From the NCBI RefSeq assembly GCF_002865645.1, contig NW_020194684.1:1457308-1521307 (forward strand): a DNA stretch of 64,000 bases, in the 5' to 3' direction. Below are positions 22,412 through 33,312 of the stretch, one piece after another. This DNA is from Hyaloscypha bicolor E (Eukaryota > Ascomycota > Leotiomycetes > Helotiales > Hyaloscyphaceae). The notes beneath the pieces are model-generated. The model worked only from the letters and a program-made list of their open reading frames with translations. It was not told where the DNA came from and searched no databases. The position numbers and the translations under genes are program-made. Within the stretch, counting starts at the first letter, position 1; each line of letters starts with the position of its first letter.

Positions 22412-25124
22412 ATGTGGGTTCTTGAGAACAAAGGCGACGCCTTCAAAGGTATGGCACCCTCGCCCGTCGCGTTTACACAAGGTTCAACGTTTCGCAGGCA
22501 AGAAACTCTGGCTGCGACCAGGGAAGAAATTCCTCTTTGGGCGCACTCATACAGAAGGTGCGCGATGCTTCTATCATACTATGGCCTAGCTGACATCGGC
22601 AGATGGGCAATTTGTTATAGAGGACAAGACCGTCTCCAGACAGCATTTGACAATCGAGGTGGATCCCGTCACGGCTGTTGACTGCGTAAGAGCCACTTCC
22701 TCGAAAGGACTCGTCCAAGCTCACACTTCAATAGCCAAATGCCAGAACCCGATCGCGCGTCACACTGCAAGACCTCGGCACAAAAATAGGTACGACGGTG
22801 AACGGGCAGCGTTTGGAGAAGAAGACAGACCATGTTCTTCAGAGGGAAGATAACGTTATCACTCTCGGGAAATACAAGTACAATTTTCGGTACGACAGGG
22901 CTCCTCAAAGCCAAGCACATATGCTAACAAGTTCAGATTAACTTGGGTCCCTATCATACTCACATTCTCCTTCTCCACCAAAGACCACAACGCGAATCCA
23001 TACACGAATCTCTATGAACTATTCGGGCCCCTCGATATCAAAATTCTCATTGAATACGAACACGGACACACAACACACCTTGTTGCTAAGAAACGCAATA
23101 CATCGAAGGGGCTCCAAGCACTTATTAATGGGAAATACATTGTCTACAATCCCTCATTTGTCAATGCTTTGGTCGCTTCGGCCACACCAAATGAGGGAGG
23201 ACCAGCTCCTTTAGAAGTAGACTTCGAGGCCAATTTTCCAGACCCGCTTCGACATCTCCCCCCGAAAGGAGAAGAACCTACACAGCGCGATGAAACTGCC
23301 TATGAGCCAAATGCCCTTCGGCAGGACATGTTTGACGGGTATACATTTGTGTTCTACGAAAGACGACAATACGACACCCTTCTCGCAACAATCACAGAAG
23401 GTAAGGGAAAGGCTATGATAAGTGAGGCTGTTCCGAACGAGACGACTGTCGACGGTTTTGTTGAATACGTCAAGAATGTTGCTGGTGAAAAGGGTCTTGG
23501 AGAGTTTGACGACGGCAGCGAGGGCAAGGGAGTTGTTGTTGTCCGATTCAATCCTGTCAAAGGGGCTGGCGCCGACTGGTATGCAGATTTTGGCCGAAAG
23601 GTTCAAATGCGTCTTGATCATCGCTTTGTTGAACAGAATGAGTTCCTTGATGCTATTCTAGGAAACGATGCAAGTGTTCTACGGCGACCTCTTGAGATAG
23701 AACTCTCCGGAGTGGTGGCGCCGCCCCCAACAGCAGGTGAGTCGTGGTGCGCAGTGTATTCGATTTTCTTACTGATGAACCTAGCTACCAATTTGACCTC
23801 ACAAACCATTCAAATATCCCAGCTTGCTCCGACCACCCAAACCGCGGAAGAGATGGCTCCACCTGAGCCTCCACGACGGGGTAGAGCTCGCCGGGGCGCC
23901 AGGGCGAAGTTTACAGGTTTTGAAGATGATTTCAGCGTTCCTGTGAGCTCAGCACCCGAGTCTATGGCTGTAGATGAACCAGCAGTTGAGTCTCAGAGTC
24001 TCTTCGTATCACAGAATACAGAAGTAGACGTGGATCAAGAGACATCTCAACCACCAGAGACACAAACCCGGAGCAGTCGAAAGAGACCAGCATCCCCTAT
24101 TATCGAAGAAGAGGAAGACATCATGGATATCATGGCACCTACCACAGCAGCTTTGAAGCGCCGCCGTCTTGAACGAGGAGAGCCAACACCTCCACCTCCA
24201 GCGCCTATCGTCGAGGCGAAGCCAGCACCTGCCAAACCTGCAAAGCCCGCAAAGAAAGCCAAAAAGGAAATCGACATCCTCGAGATAGCACGCCAGAGAC
24301 GTGAGGAGGAAGAGAAAGCCAAAGCCGAGCGCGAGAAAATCCAAGAGCAACTGGAAAGAATGGACATCCACGAGCGTCCGGAAATCGAAATCGCCGAAAT
24401 GGAAGTAAAGCGGTCAGTTCCACCTTCTCGAGCCGCGGCACGCGCGGATGAGAGTGAGCGCTGGGATGACAAATGGAACGGTCGCAAGAACTTCAAGAAA
24501 TTCCGTCGTCGAGGTGGTGCTACGGGTCCTGTCCAGGAGAAGATCATCGTCCCGCTGGAGGAGGTCAAGAAGAAGGATTTCGGGATCGGCGATGATTATT
24601 GGGACGATGGGGACTCTCAGCGGCGGAGGAAGAAGGATAAAGGCAAGGGGAAGGAGACACAAGAGGCCAGCCAGAGAGAACTGGAGATCCAAGGCCGGTC
24701 TTCTAATAAGAGCCAGAGCCGTGCTGCGGAGAAGGCATCGCGGATCCTGGCTAGTGAGGCCGAGGATGAACTTGGGGTTGGTAGTGTTTGGGCGAAAGGA
24801 GAGCAGCTGTCTTCAGACTTGGATCTCGAGATTGTTGCTCCGCCCCCACCGCCGAAGAAAACTGCTGCTACCAGTAGTCGGTCTCAGCGCACCCAGACTC
24901 AGACATTGGTCGATAAGACGAACGAGACGCAGAACTTGGATTTACCGAGTAGTAGTAAGAGTGCGAGTGCAGCTGGGAAGGGGGGTAAGAGGGTTGCGGA
25001 GAAGGTGTTGACGAAGCCGGCACCGGCGAAGAAGGCGAGGCCGACGAAGCTGACGAAGGCGGTGAAGGATAGTGATGAGAGTGATGATGACGACGAGCTG
25101 AAGTTTCGCTTTAAGAAGCGATAG
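22412..25124 (+). CDS. NBS1: Nibrin/Xrs2-type subunit of the Mre11-Rad50 complex
   Basis: Adaptor subunit of the double-strand-break repair and checkpoint complex in the nucleus. Exons: 22412-22448, 22498-22557, 22603-22685, 22735-22889, 22937-23736, 23785-25124; 824 residues. The FHA domain is spread over four small exons (MWVLEN start, KKLWLRPGKKFLFGRT, SRQHLTIEV, TLQDLGTKIGTTVNGQ, NVITLGKYKYNFR). The tandem BRCT region follows (LDIKILIEYEHGHTTHLVAK, GLQALINGKYIVYNPSFVNA, then DMFDGYTFVFY). The long middle is disordered and acidic/basic. Near residue 615 KNFKKFRRRG is the Mre11-binding NFKKF motif. The last residues, an Asp/Glu cluster followed by LKFRFKKR, match the FxF/Y ATM/Tel1-binding motif. 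The last intron (23737-23784) is 48 nt with no stop, so it can be mistaken for coding. Strong identification. Confidence 0.94.
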
Positions 25125-25432
25125 GGAGGGAGATTGTATTTCTGGCAGGCAGGTTGCTTTTGGGGGAGAATTGGATGGATGGACGGAGGAAAAAGGGGTA
25201 TCATATCTATTATCCGTCTATATACCCGTCCCTATCTAGCTCTGTCTTCTTCTATCATCATGCCGCAATGCCATGTAAACATCTCATGCCACGAACCCAT
25301 CACAAACAAAGCAATGTCTTAACGCCTCACTCTATGCCCTCCACTCCATATATTCAAACCCACACTTCACCTTCCATACATGTTTCCCCTCCACGTCCAT
25401 TAAACCTAAACACCCCCTCTGCCCCACACTTC
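25125..25432. other. Convergent intergenic region
   Basis: Shared 3' region between NBS1 (plus) and the cytochrome b5-like gene (minus). No repeat or RNA gene seen. Confidence 0.6.
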
Positions 25433-26461
25433 TTAGTCCATCTCCTCCAAACTACTCTCCCTCCCCACCTCCGCCTCCTCAACCGCAATCCCCACCAAAC
25501 ACCCCTCCAACATCCCCTCCCAATTCACCCACGGATGCACCTCCCCAAACAACCGCGTCCCATCCCGTCCCGCCGCCCTCATCAGCTCCGGCTCGCCCCC
25601 AGGATGATACGGCACATACGGACTGATATTATACACCTTCCCGCCTAACACCGTCCATGCATCCTTTCCTTTCCTGCCCGTCATCTGCTTCAACAGGGAA
25701 GGAGGGACGCGGAGATACGGTGTATCGGGCGGTAAACCGCGTAGATTGGCGGTAGGGGACGAGGAGAGACGGGCCCAGTCTAGAGGGCTGTGGCCGGGTG
25801 TGAGGAGGACCTTTTTTCGCGGTTTGGTAGGGATGGAATTGTGTGTTGGCGGAGGGGCGAGGGAGAAGGATGAATTTGTAGGAGTCCGGTTCGGGAGTTG
25901 GATGGGTGAGCGTATTGGAGGTGGCATTAGGCCTGCTGTCCCTTGGGGGTTGGCTGCTGGGAGGCGTGGAGGGGCGCCTGCTCCTCCTGAGGCGCGCTGT
26001 GCTGAGTTTAAGGCGGGGAAGGAGGGGGGAGGGGCGCGGTTCGAAGAGGCGCGTTGTGCGGAGTTTGGGGCGGGGAAGGATGAAGATGGCGAGGAAGAGG
26101 GAGAGAGGGCGAAGGCTGGGACTGTGGGTGTTTTGTCATCTTCGCTGAGAAGTGTGCGTGGTGAGGTCTTCTTCTGAGGCTTCTTGAAAGGTGGAGGGGG
26201 TGGCGGCATCGCTTTTCTGTCGAGTTCTTCTTTGCTCATGGCAGAAGAAGGCATCCCTCCTTTGCGAGAAGACACTTCTTTCCAAGCATTGTCTCCGTCG
26301 GGGAGAGATATTGAGGGGGGCGCATCGGGTCGCTCTTTCTTTGCGGCATCGTGAAGGGTGGCGCGTTGGAGCCAGGAGAGGAAGGCCCAAGAGGAAGGTG
26401 GATGCCGGTAGCAGAGGAAGGTCACTGAGGCAACAAGGAGAGAGAGCCCCAGGAGGACCAT
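25433..26461 (-). CDS. IRC21: Cytochrome b5-like heme-binding protein (Irc21-like)
   Basis: Single exon, 342 residues from the chosen ATG at 26461; an in-frame ATG at 26524 would give 363. I prefer the shorter form because it begins directly with a membrane segment (MVLLGLSLLVASVTFLCY). A long Pro/Ser-rich disordered region follows, then a C-terminal cytochrome b5 fold of about 90 residues. LRVPPSLLKQMTGRKGKDAW leads in, then GGKVYNISPYVPYHPGGE carries the first heme histidine (HPGG), and LFGEVHPWVN carries the second. The sequence around HPGGE...GRDGTRLFGEVHPWVN and the ending LEGCLVG are those of yeast Irc21 and its homologues, implicated in DNA-damage tolerance; the exact role here is inference. 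Confidence 0.87.
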   Translation of the reverse strand: MVLLGLSLLVASVTFLCYRHPPSSWAFLSWLQRATLHDAAKKERPDAPPSISLPDGDNAWKEVSSRKGGMPSSAMSKEELDRKAMPPPPPPFKKPQKKTSPRTLLSEDDKTPTVPAFALSPSSSPSSSFPAPNSAQRASSNRAPPPSFPALNSAQRASGGAGAPPRLPAANPQGTAGLMPPPIRSPIQLPNRTPTNSSFSLAPPPTHNSIPTKPRKKVLLTPGHSPLDWARLSSSPTANLRGLPPDTPYLRVPPSLLKQMTGRKGKDAWTVLGGKVYNISPYVPYHPGGEPELMRAAGRDGTRLFGEVHPWVNWEGMLEGCLVGIAVEEAEVGRESSLEEMD

Positions 26462-27003
26462 GGTCTCTTTTTCGAGAGTTCGTTCTGGACTGTGTCGTTG
26501 GTGGGATGTCCTCGATATCGGCACGGGATCAAAATGGATCCGTCGGGGATTTATTTGCTGACTAAGGCTTCAAGGACCCCCCTTCGCGTTTCGACTCCAC
26601 GAGCAGGGGACGCTCCTCTAACAATGACGCGCTTGTCCCCGCAAGACACAAAGCGCGCCCTTTGTGTGGCCTGCTTGAGTCATCATCGCATGAATCTCAT
26701 CAAAGGCGTGCAGGAGGAGCCCTTGAGCGTCCCATGTTGTGACAACTCACAAGGCCGCAAACAATTAATAGTCCGCATACTATGGGCACGAGGCTAGCTC
26801 CGCCATCATATGGCAAGTAAACAAATGGATTTGCTTTTAGACTTGGAAAAATCGTCGTGAAAACCGATCATTCCTTTACGCGTCCCCTTTCTTTGAGTTT
26901 AGTCCGCACAGCAATACAATGATGGTGGTTTGGATTTGAGTGTGGAGCGTGCCAGCCTGCCAGCCTGCCAGGCCACTGTTTGGAAACCGGGGCCGCGGCC
27001 AAA
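26462..27003. promoter_or_regulatory. Shared divergent promoter region
   Basis: About 540 bp between the Irc21-like gene (minus) and the disordered coiled-coil gene (plus), which must contain both promoters. Three tandem copies of GCCTGCCA sit at about 26951-26972 just before the plus-strand start. I see no clear TATA box. Confidence 0.45.
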
Positions 27004-29187
27004 ATGAGGGCTGCACTTCTGGGCTCTGTGAATCGCTCGAGGAGCAGCATCTTGGAAAACTCGCAAAACAACAACCACAACCAAGATTCCAATGCCACGC
27101 CCACCCGCTCACGACCATCGCGCCCGCCACTACGTCCACCGCTGCAGTCCAGAGACAGCAATGCCATGATGCGAGTGCCGCTCAAGGCACCTCTTGCAGC
27201 AAAAAGTGGCAACACGAACATGCCGTCCTACGATAAGAGCAGCGGCTCCACCAGACCGCTGATGCCCGTCCTCAGCGCCTCGGCGAAGGCCTCAAATCGT
27301 GCTCCCTTGACTCCACGAGTAGCCGGCACAACTCCGCCAGTTGTTCAGACGCCATTGTCGCGCCGGGGAGCGCGTTCAGAGAATACTACACCGAGTGCGT
27401 CGTCGAGGGAGGATCTGTCGACCCCGGTTTCTGCGTTTCTAAACAACAACATCACCCCGCGATCGTCATCACGCAAAAGTCGAGTCGACAGCGCAAATAC
27501 GACGCCGACGGGGACACCGACTGGGACCCCCGTTCCTGCTTCCAACGATTCCTTTCGAATTAATCACGATCCGCCAGTCTACGGTTCTGGGTTGGGGATC
27601 AATGGGATTGACAGGGATGTACCGAAACGACCAACGGTGTCATTCAGTCCTGCGGTGTCGGATATTGGGTACTCGAAGAGTCCAGCGCAGAATAATAAGG
27701 ATGATTCGAAATTCTTCTTCGCGAGTGAGGCAAAAACGGTACAGCCAGCGAGACTGCCACTACAGTCCAAGGCTTCTACACCTTTTGTTTATGCCAATGG
27801 TGAGACAATCGGGCCACCACCGAGCTCGAGCGGATCAGCTGTGGGATCGACTGTGGACGATAGAGCCCCTAAGTTCTTTCATGCGAATGGCACTCCGGAC
27901 CTCGAGTCTGCACCACACTTTCCACCGCCCAGACCGAGCTCTGCCGTGTCTTCTTCGTCACGGATGAACTCGCCGAGATTGGCAAACACAAGCACATTTT
28001 CACCACCTTTAAGACCTAATTCCCCATCGAAGTTACAACAGCAGGCCTCATTATCTTCATTGAGGAATACACCGACCTTAGAATCACCAGTTCTACCACG
28101 ACCTCAGCCAGTAGGGAGAGGGCAATCAGCAAATGGGATCGTTGCAACACGCAGGACGGGTATTGAATCAGGGAGAGCTAGCCATGGTCGTTCAGCAAGT
28201 GTGGGATCACAGAACGATACAAAAGCCCCACCAGTGAGGAAAATATCAGGAGGTGAAACACCAGGATCACCATCAAATCTGATTACGACTTCTGTTCCGA
28301 TTTCGACACCAGAAGAGATTCCAGAACCTGGAGTGCCTCCAGCCGACTCAGCGCTTCAAAGTCCCATTAAAACAGGTCATTCAATCGAACAATTGAATGA
28401 ACTCGCCGCCAACGCACGAAGAGAGAGGAAAGTTCTCGACTTGGAAATTACAAACTCCTCTCTAGCAGCAATAAATCGCACCCTAGAACGGGAAATGAGG
28501 AAACAAACCGCCGAACTGCGCCGGTACAGAAGACTATCCCGTTCAGGTCGCCTCTCAATAGCAACCTCGGCCTCGGTGCGAAATTCAGGAACCTCATTAC
28601 TTCAAAGCGAAGACGGCACCCCCCTCTCCGACATGAGTGAAGACGACGACGAAGAGGACGAGGAAGAGGAAGACTCCTCCTTCTCCACCGATTCGGAAGA
28701 AGGCTCGATCTCTCCCCGCGCCATGGCTGAATCCGACGCCCGGCACAGGCAAAGAGATGAAAAGCGTCTGCAGCTCGATCTGACTAAACACCAGCAGCTT
28801 CTCATTGATTCCCAGAAGATGAATCAGAGTTTGAAGCGTTGTTTAGGCTGGACGGAAGAGCTAATCAATGAAGGGAGGAAAGCGCTGGAGTACCATGTAC
28901 GCGTCTCGGACGTCGAACTCGGTGGGAGGGTGCTAGCACCTGATGAAGTGGAGGGTGGGAGCGAAGATGTTATCAACGAGGAAGAAAGCGAAGGAATGAG
29001 CATTTTCGGCGCGAGGTTACTTCGAGAAGCGAGGAAAGCCGCGAAAGAGGGAGTAGGGAAGGTAGCAGGCTGGAGCGGAGAGGGGAAGGATGATAGGGAT
29101 AGTGGCATTGAGGTCGGTGGGTCGGCTTCTGGGTTTGGATCGGGGAGCGGGGCTGCGTTTGACTCGTTGCCTACGAGTCCGCGGTAG
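27004..29187 (+). CDS. Uncharacterised disordered protein with coiled coil
   Basis: Single exon. The start at 27004 (MRAALLGSVNRSRSS) gives 727 residues; an ATG at 26980 adds eight. The first 440 or so residues are Ser/Pro/Thr/Arg-rich low complexity with many SP/TP sites (possible kinase targets) and no fold. A helical segment around residues 455-510 (IEQLNELAANARRERKVLDL, then INRTLEREMRKQTAELRRYR) is a good coiled coil with a basic end. It is followed by an acidic stretch (DMSEDDDEEDEEEEDSS) and a second helical region (KRLQLDLTKHQQLLIDSQKM). The layout suggests a scaffold or cytoskeleton-associated protein, but I cannot assign a function or family. Composition and the unbroken 2.2-kb frame make the gene itself secure. 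Confidence 0.8.
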   Translation: MRAALLGSVNRSRSSILENSQNNNHNQDSNATPTRSRPSRPPLRPPLQSRDSNAMMRVPLKAPLAAKSGNTNMPSYDKSSGSTRPLMPVLSASAKASNRAPLTPRVAGTTPPVVQTPLSRRGARSENTTPSASSREDLSTPVSAFLNNNITPRSSSRKSRVDSANTTPTGTPTGTPVPASNDSFRINHDPPVYGSGLGINGIDRDVPKRPTVSFSPAVSDIGYSKSPAQNNKDDSKFFFASEAKTVQPARLPLQSKASTPFVYANGETIGPPPSSSGSAVGSTVDDRAPKFFHANGTPDLESAPHFPPPRPSSAVSSSSRMNSPRLANTSTFSPPLRPNSPSKLQQQASLSSLRNTPTLESPVLPRPQPVGRGQSANGIVATRRTGIESGRASHGRSASVGSQNDTKAPPVRKISGGETPGSPSNLITTSVPISTPEEIPEPGVPPADSALQSPIKTGHSIEQLNELAANARRERKVLDLEITNSSLAAINRTLEREMRKQTAELRRYRRLSRSGRLSIATSASVRNSGTSLLQSEDGTPLSDMSEDDDEEDEEEEDSSFSTDSEEGSISPRAMAESDARHRQRDEKRLQLDLTKHQQLLIDSQKMNQSLKRCLGWTEELINEGRKALEYHVRVSDVELGGRVLAPDEVEGGSEDVINEEESEGMSIFGARLLREARKAAKEGVGKVAGWSGEGKDDRDSGIEVGGSASGFGSGSGAAFDSLPTSPR

Positions 29188-30217
29188 TCCACACTTCACC
29201 GATTCGAGCTCGAATCAAGAGAATTTTTCTTATAACTCTGTACTAACACAACAATCGGGGGAAAGGGAGAGAAAGGGATGTACGTTTCGACGGGCTACGG
29301 CTAACACACCACTCACATCTTTCCTATGTCAAGATTGGGTCCAGGGACGGCGTTTTTATTCTGGAGGACACACATTTGGCGGCGTTCAGGAACGGTCAAG
29401 CACAGCACCCGGCTTTCATCGATCGATCGGCCTTCGGAGCATCCAACTCAACCGTCGAACATTTTTCTTTGCTGTATACTGCGATACCCCCTTGCGAGAA
29501 GGACGGAGGATGGAATGGCGTCGGGGACCCGAATATATGGGCGGCGCTTTTTTGAGATTTGATATTTGGAAGAAATGGAAGCGAATTGTGTAAGAGGAAA
29601 GGGGTAAGCGGCAAGCGGAGAAATTAGGGAGGGGATGTTGGAGTATAGCACTTGGATAGATCACACGATCCAGATCAGAAAGAGGAGCGAGAGGCAGACT
29701 TACCTACAAAACAATAAAAATAAAACAGTCAAAATACCCCAAAGTTCACTCTATCTAGATGCTTCACTCCACACTTCACTTCATACACTTCATACACTTC
29801 ATACACTTCATACACTTCATACACTTCATACACTTCATACACTTCATACACTTCATACACTTCACTCACACACCGCATCTATACCACTCGCATTGCTACT
29901 ATTAACCAGCGCGAATACAGGCTGAAAAGAAGACGTGGACATCGCATGACATTAATATCTCTACTCTCGCGATCAGGAAGACCTAACCGCCAGCGGCCGC
30001 AAAACAACCAAGTACATGCAAAATGAAAGGGGGATGTATTCTATGCAGTATGCTCCTTTCCACTCATTCTGTTCCATCGCTCAAAGCAAGGGGAAATTTC
30101 TGGCTATCTCTCATGCAATTCATCACCCATTCACACCTCTGATCAAAGTTCTCAACCCCTTTAGTCCCTCGAACCTCACTAAATCGCTAGAAAGAAGAAA
30201 GAAGAAAGAAGCCTCGA
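29188..30217. other. Convergent intergenic region with microsatellite
   Basis: Shared 3' region of the coiled-coil gene and the DnaJ gene. It holds the 9-bp array at 29779-29859. No gene supported. Confidence 0.55.
29779..29859. repeat. 9-bp tandem repeat (CTTCATACA)9
   Basis: Exactly nine uninterrupted copies of CTTCATACA, preceded and followed by partial variants (CTTCACT...). Because the unit is a multiple of three it produces an artefactual Leu-His-Thr repeat frame on the plus strand. Confidence 0.95.
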
Positions 30218-31828
30218 CTAAGACCTCGGGACATTGGGCGCATCGGCTGCTGCCTCGGAAGCAGGGTGGGCGTGGGCTGGATCGGCTTTCTTGTCTTTCG
30301 ACGTCTTCTTCTTCTCTTTCTTGGCGGCCGCTTCGGCGACCAGCTGCTCGAAAGCCATGTAGTCGCCTTCCTCCTCTGGGTTGCGTTGTGCCTGGTTCTC
30401 TCGTCAAAAAGGGGTAGTGTTAAGGGATATGAGAACGAACCTTCTGATAAATCTCCCCTGAAATGACCAACGCCTGCGCCCGCTCCAACCTCTTAGACAT
30501 AGGCACCTTCTTATCATTCAAAATCTCATCACAGACATCCCGCAGCACGCCTTGGATCTCGAACTTGCTCCCCCGCCACGCCGCATTCAAGATCTTGCCT
30601 GTGACTCTCCGCTCGTACTCGACCTTCTTCTCATCCGTCCAGTCCTCGCCGCCCTTCTCCTCCATCTTTGCCATCTCTTCCATCGTCATCTGCGCATCAA
30701 TAGCACTAGAAATTGTGTTCCACGTCTCCTTAGCCAGGGTCCCCTTATCCTTCAGCCGCGAGAAGAACCCGCCAATCCCCAAAAACTTCTGCGATTTCAA
30801 TAAAGCAGTAGCTTTCTGTAGATACGTAGTGCCGATAGCGTGCAGGATGTCGAGGCCAAAGGACTCCATCTTCAGATTCTCAACTTCCAGGCGCGTCTTC
30901 TCTTGGAATGCTTTCGTGACGTCGGGCCCCTTGTCAGTTTCCGTCCAGATGCTGATGCGGTCTACAAGTTTCTTGGCCAGGGTGTCAACTCTCTCTTGCC
31001 GTATGCGCGAGCGCTCTTTCTCGTACGCTGCTAGCTCCTCCCTTTGTGCCTTTGACAGACCGCCCTTCTTCTTATCCTTCTTTCTGAGCTCTTTTTCCTC
31101 TTCCGTCAAGCCAGCAGCTGACATGGCGGCGTCCTCTTCCGTCTTATCCATAATTGCCGGCCTAAGCGGAATCCCCTGGCTTCTCTTGGGTGTCGATGTG
31201 CCAGAAGCAGACGGACTGACAGAAGGCTTCTCGAACGCCGTGCTTGCAGAAGAAAACGTAGATTTCTCATCCGCGCTCTCCACCACACTCGGAGCAGGCA
31301 CCTTGCTGCCCTCGCCCCCCGAAGTCGCCGCAGCAGCAGCAGCCGCCCTCCGCTGCTCATCCGCGATACTCTCCTGCCTCGCCTGCTCCTCGCCGGGGAA
31401 CTCCTCCTCCTCCGCGCCCTCCTGCATCGTAATGTCCATCGTCCGCGTCAGGTCCTTCATGAGCGAGATCTCGCCGATCAGGTCCACGAACGCCTCGCCG
31501 CCGAAGATCGTCCCGAAGAACTCGGCCGGGTCTGCGAACCCTTCCTGTGGCTTCGCATACTCTTTGCCGTGCTTGTCGTACTGCGAGCGCAGATCGGGGT
31601 TGCTGAGTACTTGGTAGGCTTCGCCGATTGATTGGAAGCGCTCGTGAGCTGTGTCGTCACCGGGGTTCTTGTCTGCGATGGGGATTAAATGGGTGATGCG
31701 AGAGAGGGGTAAAGATGCATGCCTGGATGTGTTATGATTGCGAGCTTTCGGTATGCTTTCTTAATCTCGAGTTGATCAGCGTCTGTCTTGACGCCTAAAG
31801 CGTCATAGTACGTCGTGTCTACGACCAT
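30218..31828 (-). CDS. DnaJ/Hsp40 co-chaperone of the Caj1/Djp1 (DnaJ-X) type
   Basis: Exons 31828-31723, 31672-30441 and 30391-30218; 503 residues. It stimulates Hsp70 ATPase; yeast relatives act in the cytosol, in peroxisomal import (Djp1) or at the plasma membrane (Caj1). The J domain is at residues 5-70 ([20 protein letters not shown], then the HPD motif, then [17 protein letters not shown]). [17 protein letters not shown] follows, then Ala/Ser-rich and Lys-rich linkers and the DnaJ-X region ([55 protein letters not shown]). The HPD codons are split by the first intron, which must begin with GC, not GT (CCAG/GCATGC...CGCAG/AC), so this is a GC-AG intron. A Lys-rich final exon ends the protein. 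Strong assignment to the subfamily. Confidence 0.93.
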
Positions 31829-32331
31829 GGCTGTGAATCTCGTCTGTCACAAACAGTTGTGAGTGAGGGTGCGATCTGTCGTCTGTATTTATGGTCCCAG
31901 GTCGCTTTGTGAGGTTGCCTGGTCCACGTTTTTTTGTGAGGCTGAGATTTTCGGAAGCTGCGTCAACGGAGATGACGCTGCGAGGCTCCAAGAAATTGGC
32001 GAGGGGCAAATTAAGTGAACCCAATGACGAGTAAGAACTATACACCCATACCCTCATCTTTCTTAATAGGTTTTAGGATTTGATGTGATTGGGGATTAAA
32101 TGGAAAATAAGAGGTTGTAATTTCTTTTTTTATTCATAAGTCACACAATGCAGTTTGCCATTGAGAAATGCTTTCCCAATTCAGTTACTTGCACATTATC
32201 CATTGTACAAAACAAAAAAAGAGGTCTTGATTCTTGTCTTCATTAGCTAGCATCTCCCATGTGAATTCTAAGCTCCTCAAACGACTTTTTTTAAATAAAA
32301 AAATATTAAAAAAAGGAAAATCTAGGCGAGT
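31829..32331. other. Intergenic, DnaJ promoter and 3' region of the epimerase/reductase gene
   Basis: AT-rich near 32100-32330 with T and A runs that could serve 3'-end formation of the minus-strand gene upstream of it. No gene supported. Confidence 0.5.
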
Positions 32332-33312
32332 CTATTTCACACCAGCAGCAGCCATGCGCTGGAAGCATTGCTTGTACGCTTCGTGAACCTCTGGGACCTC
32401 GAACTTGTACTCCTTGAGCTTGTTGATCAACTTCGTGGTGTCAAGCTTGCAGTTACTTCGGCCGGCCTTGATGACCTTGGCTTGCTCCTCCAGCGTGAAG
32501 TTCTTCCAGGTGAAGTCTGGGCGGACGTATTCCTTGAAGAGGGACAGAACCTCGTTGTGGGAGATGGCCCCTGGGTTTGTGAAGTTGTAGATACCGATAT
32601 CCTTGTGTTCGGCCATGAGGATAGAGGCTGGGAGGAGGTCGTGGAGAATGGTATTGGAGTTGGGAATGTCTACCACTCGCTCGTACTTGGCGATCTTGGT
32701 GACGAAGTTGCGGGAATGGAGGTCGTCGCTGACTGGCATTCGGAGTCGGAGAATGAGAACATTGGAGTATGCTTTCATGACCTGGGCTATGATTAGCTTT
32801 CGTAGAACTTTCTTGATGTGCAACTAACCTCCTCGACGTGTGCCTTGGTTTCCGAGTAGAATGAGCCAGCGAAGTTGGCCTTGTCAGTCTCGAGAAATCC
32901 TGGGCCGCCAATTGGGTGTTCGTCATTGTAGGTATAGATACATCCAGTAGCGAAGACGGTGATGTGAATGCCCCTCTCAAAGCAGCAGTCGGTCAAGTTG
33001 AGGGTACCGATAACATTGTTTCGGATAGTCTCCTCCCTGTGATCCTCGCACCAATCGACATTCGGTCGTCCAGTTGAACCAGCAGCGTTCAGGACGTGTG
33101 TAGGCTTGACTTTCTCCAGCTCCGCGATGACACCTTCTCGATTTTGCATGCGAACTGTCGTGGTGTGGACTTCCTTTCCTGTGCAATTGTAAGCTTCAAT
33201 GTCAATTTTGGTGGCCAAAATGCGGCTGACCTTGGCTCTCGAGGAGAGTCTTCAAGTGTCCAGCAACCCAGCCTTCGCCGCCCCATATTAGGAAAACATT
33301 CTTGGAAGCCAT
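32332..33312 (-). CDS. UDP-4-keto-6-deoxyglucose 3,5-epimerase/4-reductase-like (UDP-rhamnose synthesis)
   Basis: NAD(P)-dependent short-chain-type enzyme resembling the bifunctional NRS/ER proteins that convert UDP-4-keto-6-deoxyglucose to UDP-rhamnose. Exons 33312-33231, 33178-32829, 32781-32332; 293 residues. The nucleotide-binding loop is WGGEGWVAGHL near the N-terminus. LNAAGSTGRPNVDWCEDHRE follows, then FATGCIYTYNDEHPIGGPGF, and the catalytic YxxxK is in SFYSETKAHVEE. NFTNPGAISHNEVLSLFKEY and RSNCKLDTTKL close the fold. These segments are diagnostic for the NRS/ER group rather than bacterial RmlD. Rhamnose is a known component of some fungal walls and glycoproteins; the upstream dehydratase is not in this window. 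The sugar-nucleotide-type transporter lies about 800 bp away. Confidence 0.9.

Noticed and set aside
24047..24568. 173-codon Ser-rich minus-strand frame
   Set aside because: Antisense to the repetitive, disordered middle of NBS1.
30463..31617. 384-codon frame on the plus strand
   Set aside because: Antisense shadow of the DnaJ gene; the minus-strand product has clear family motifs and splice-verified frame.
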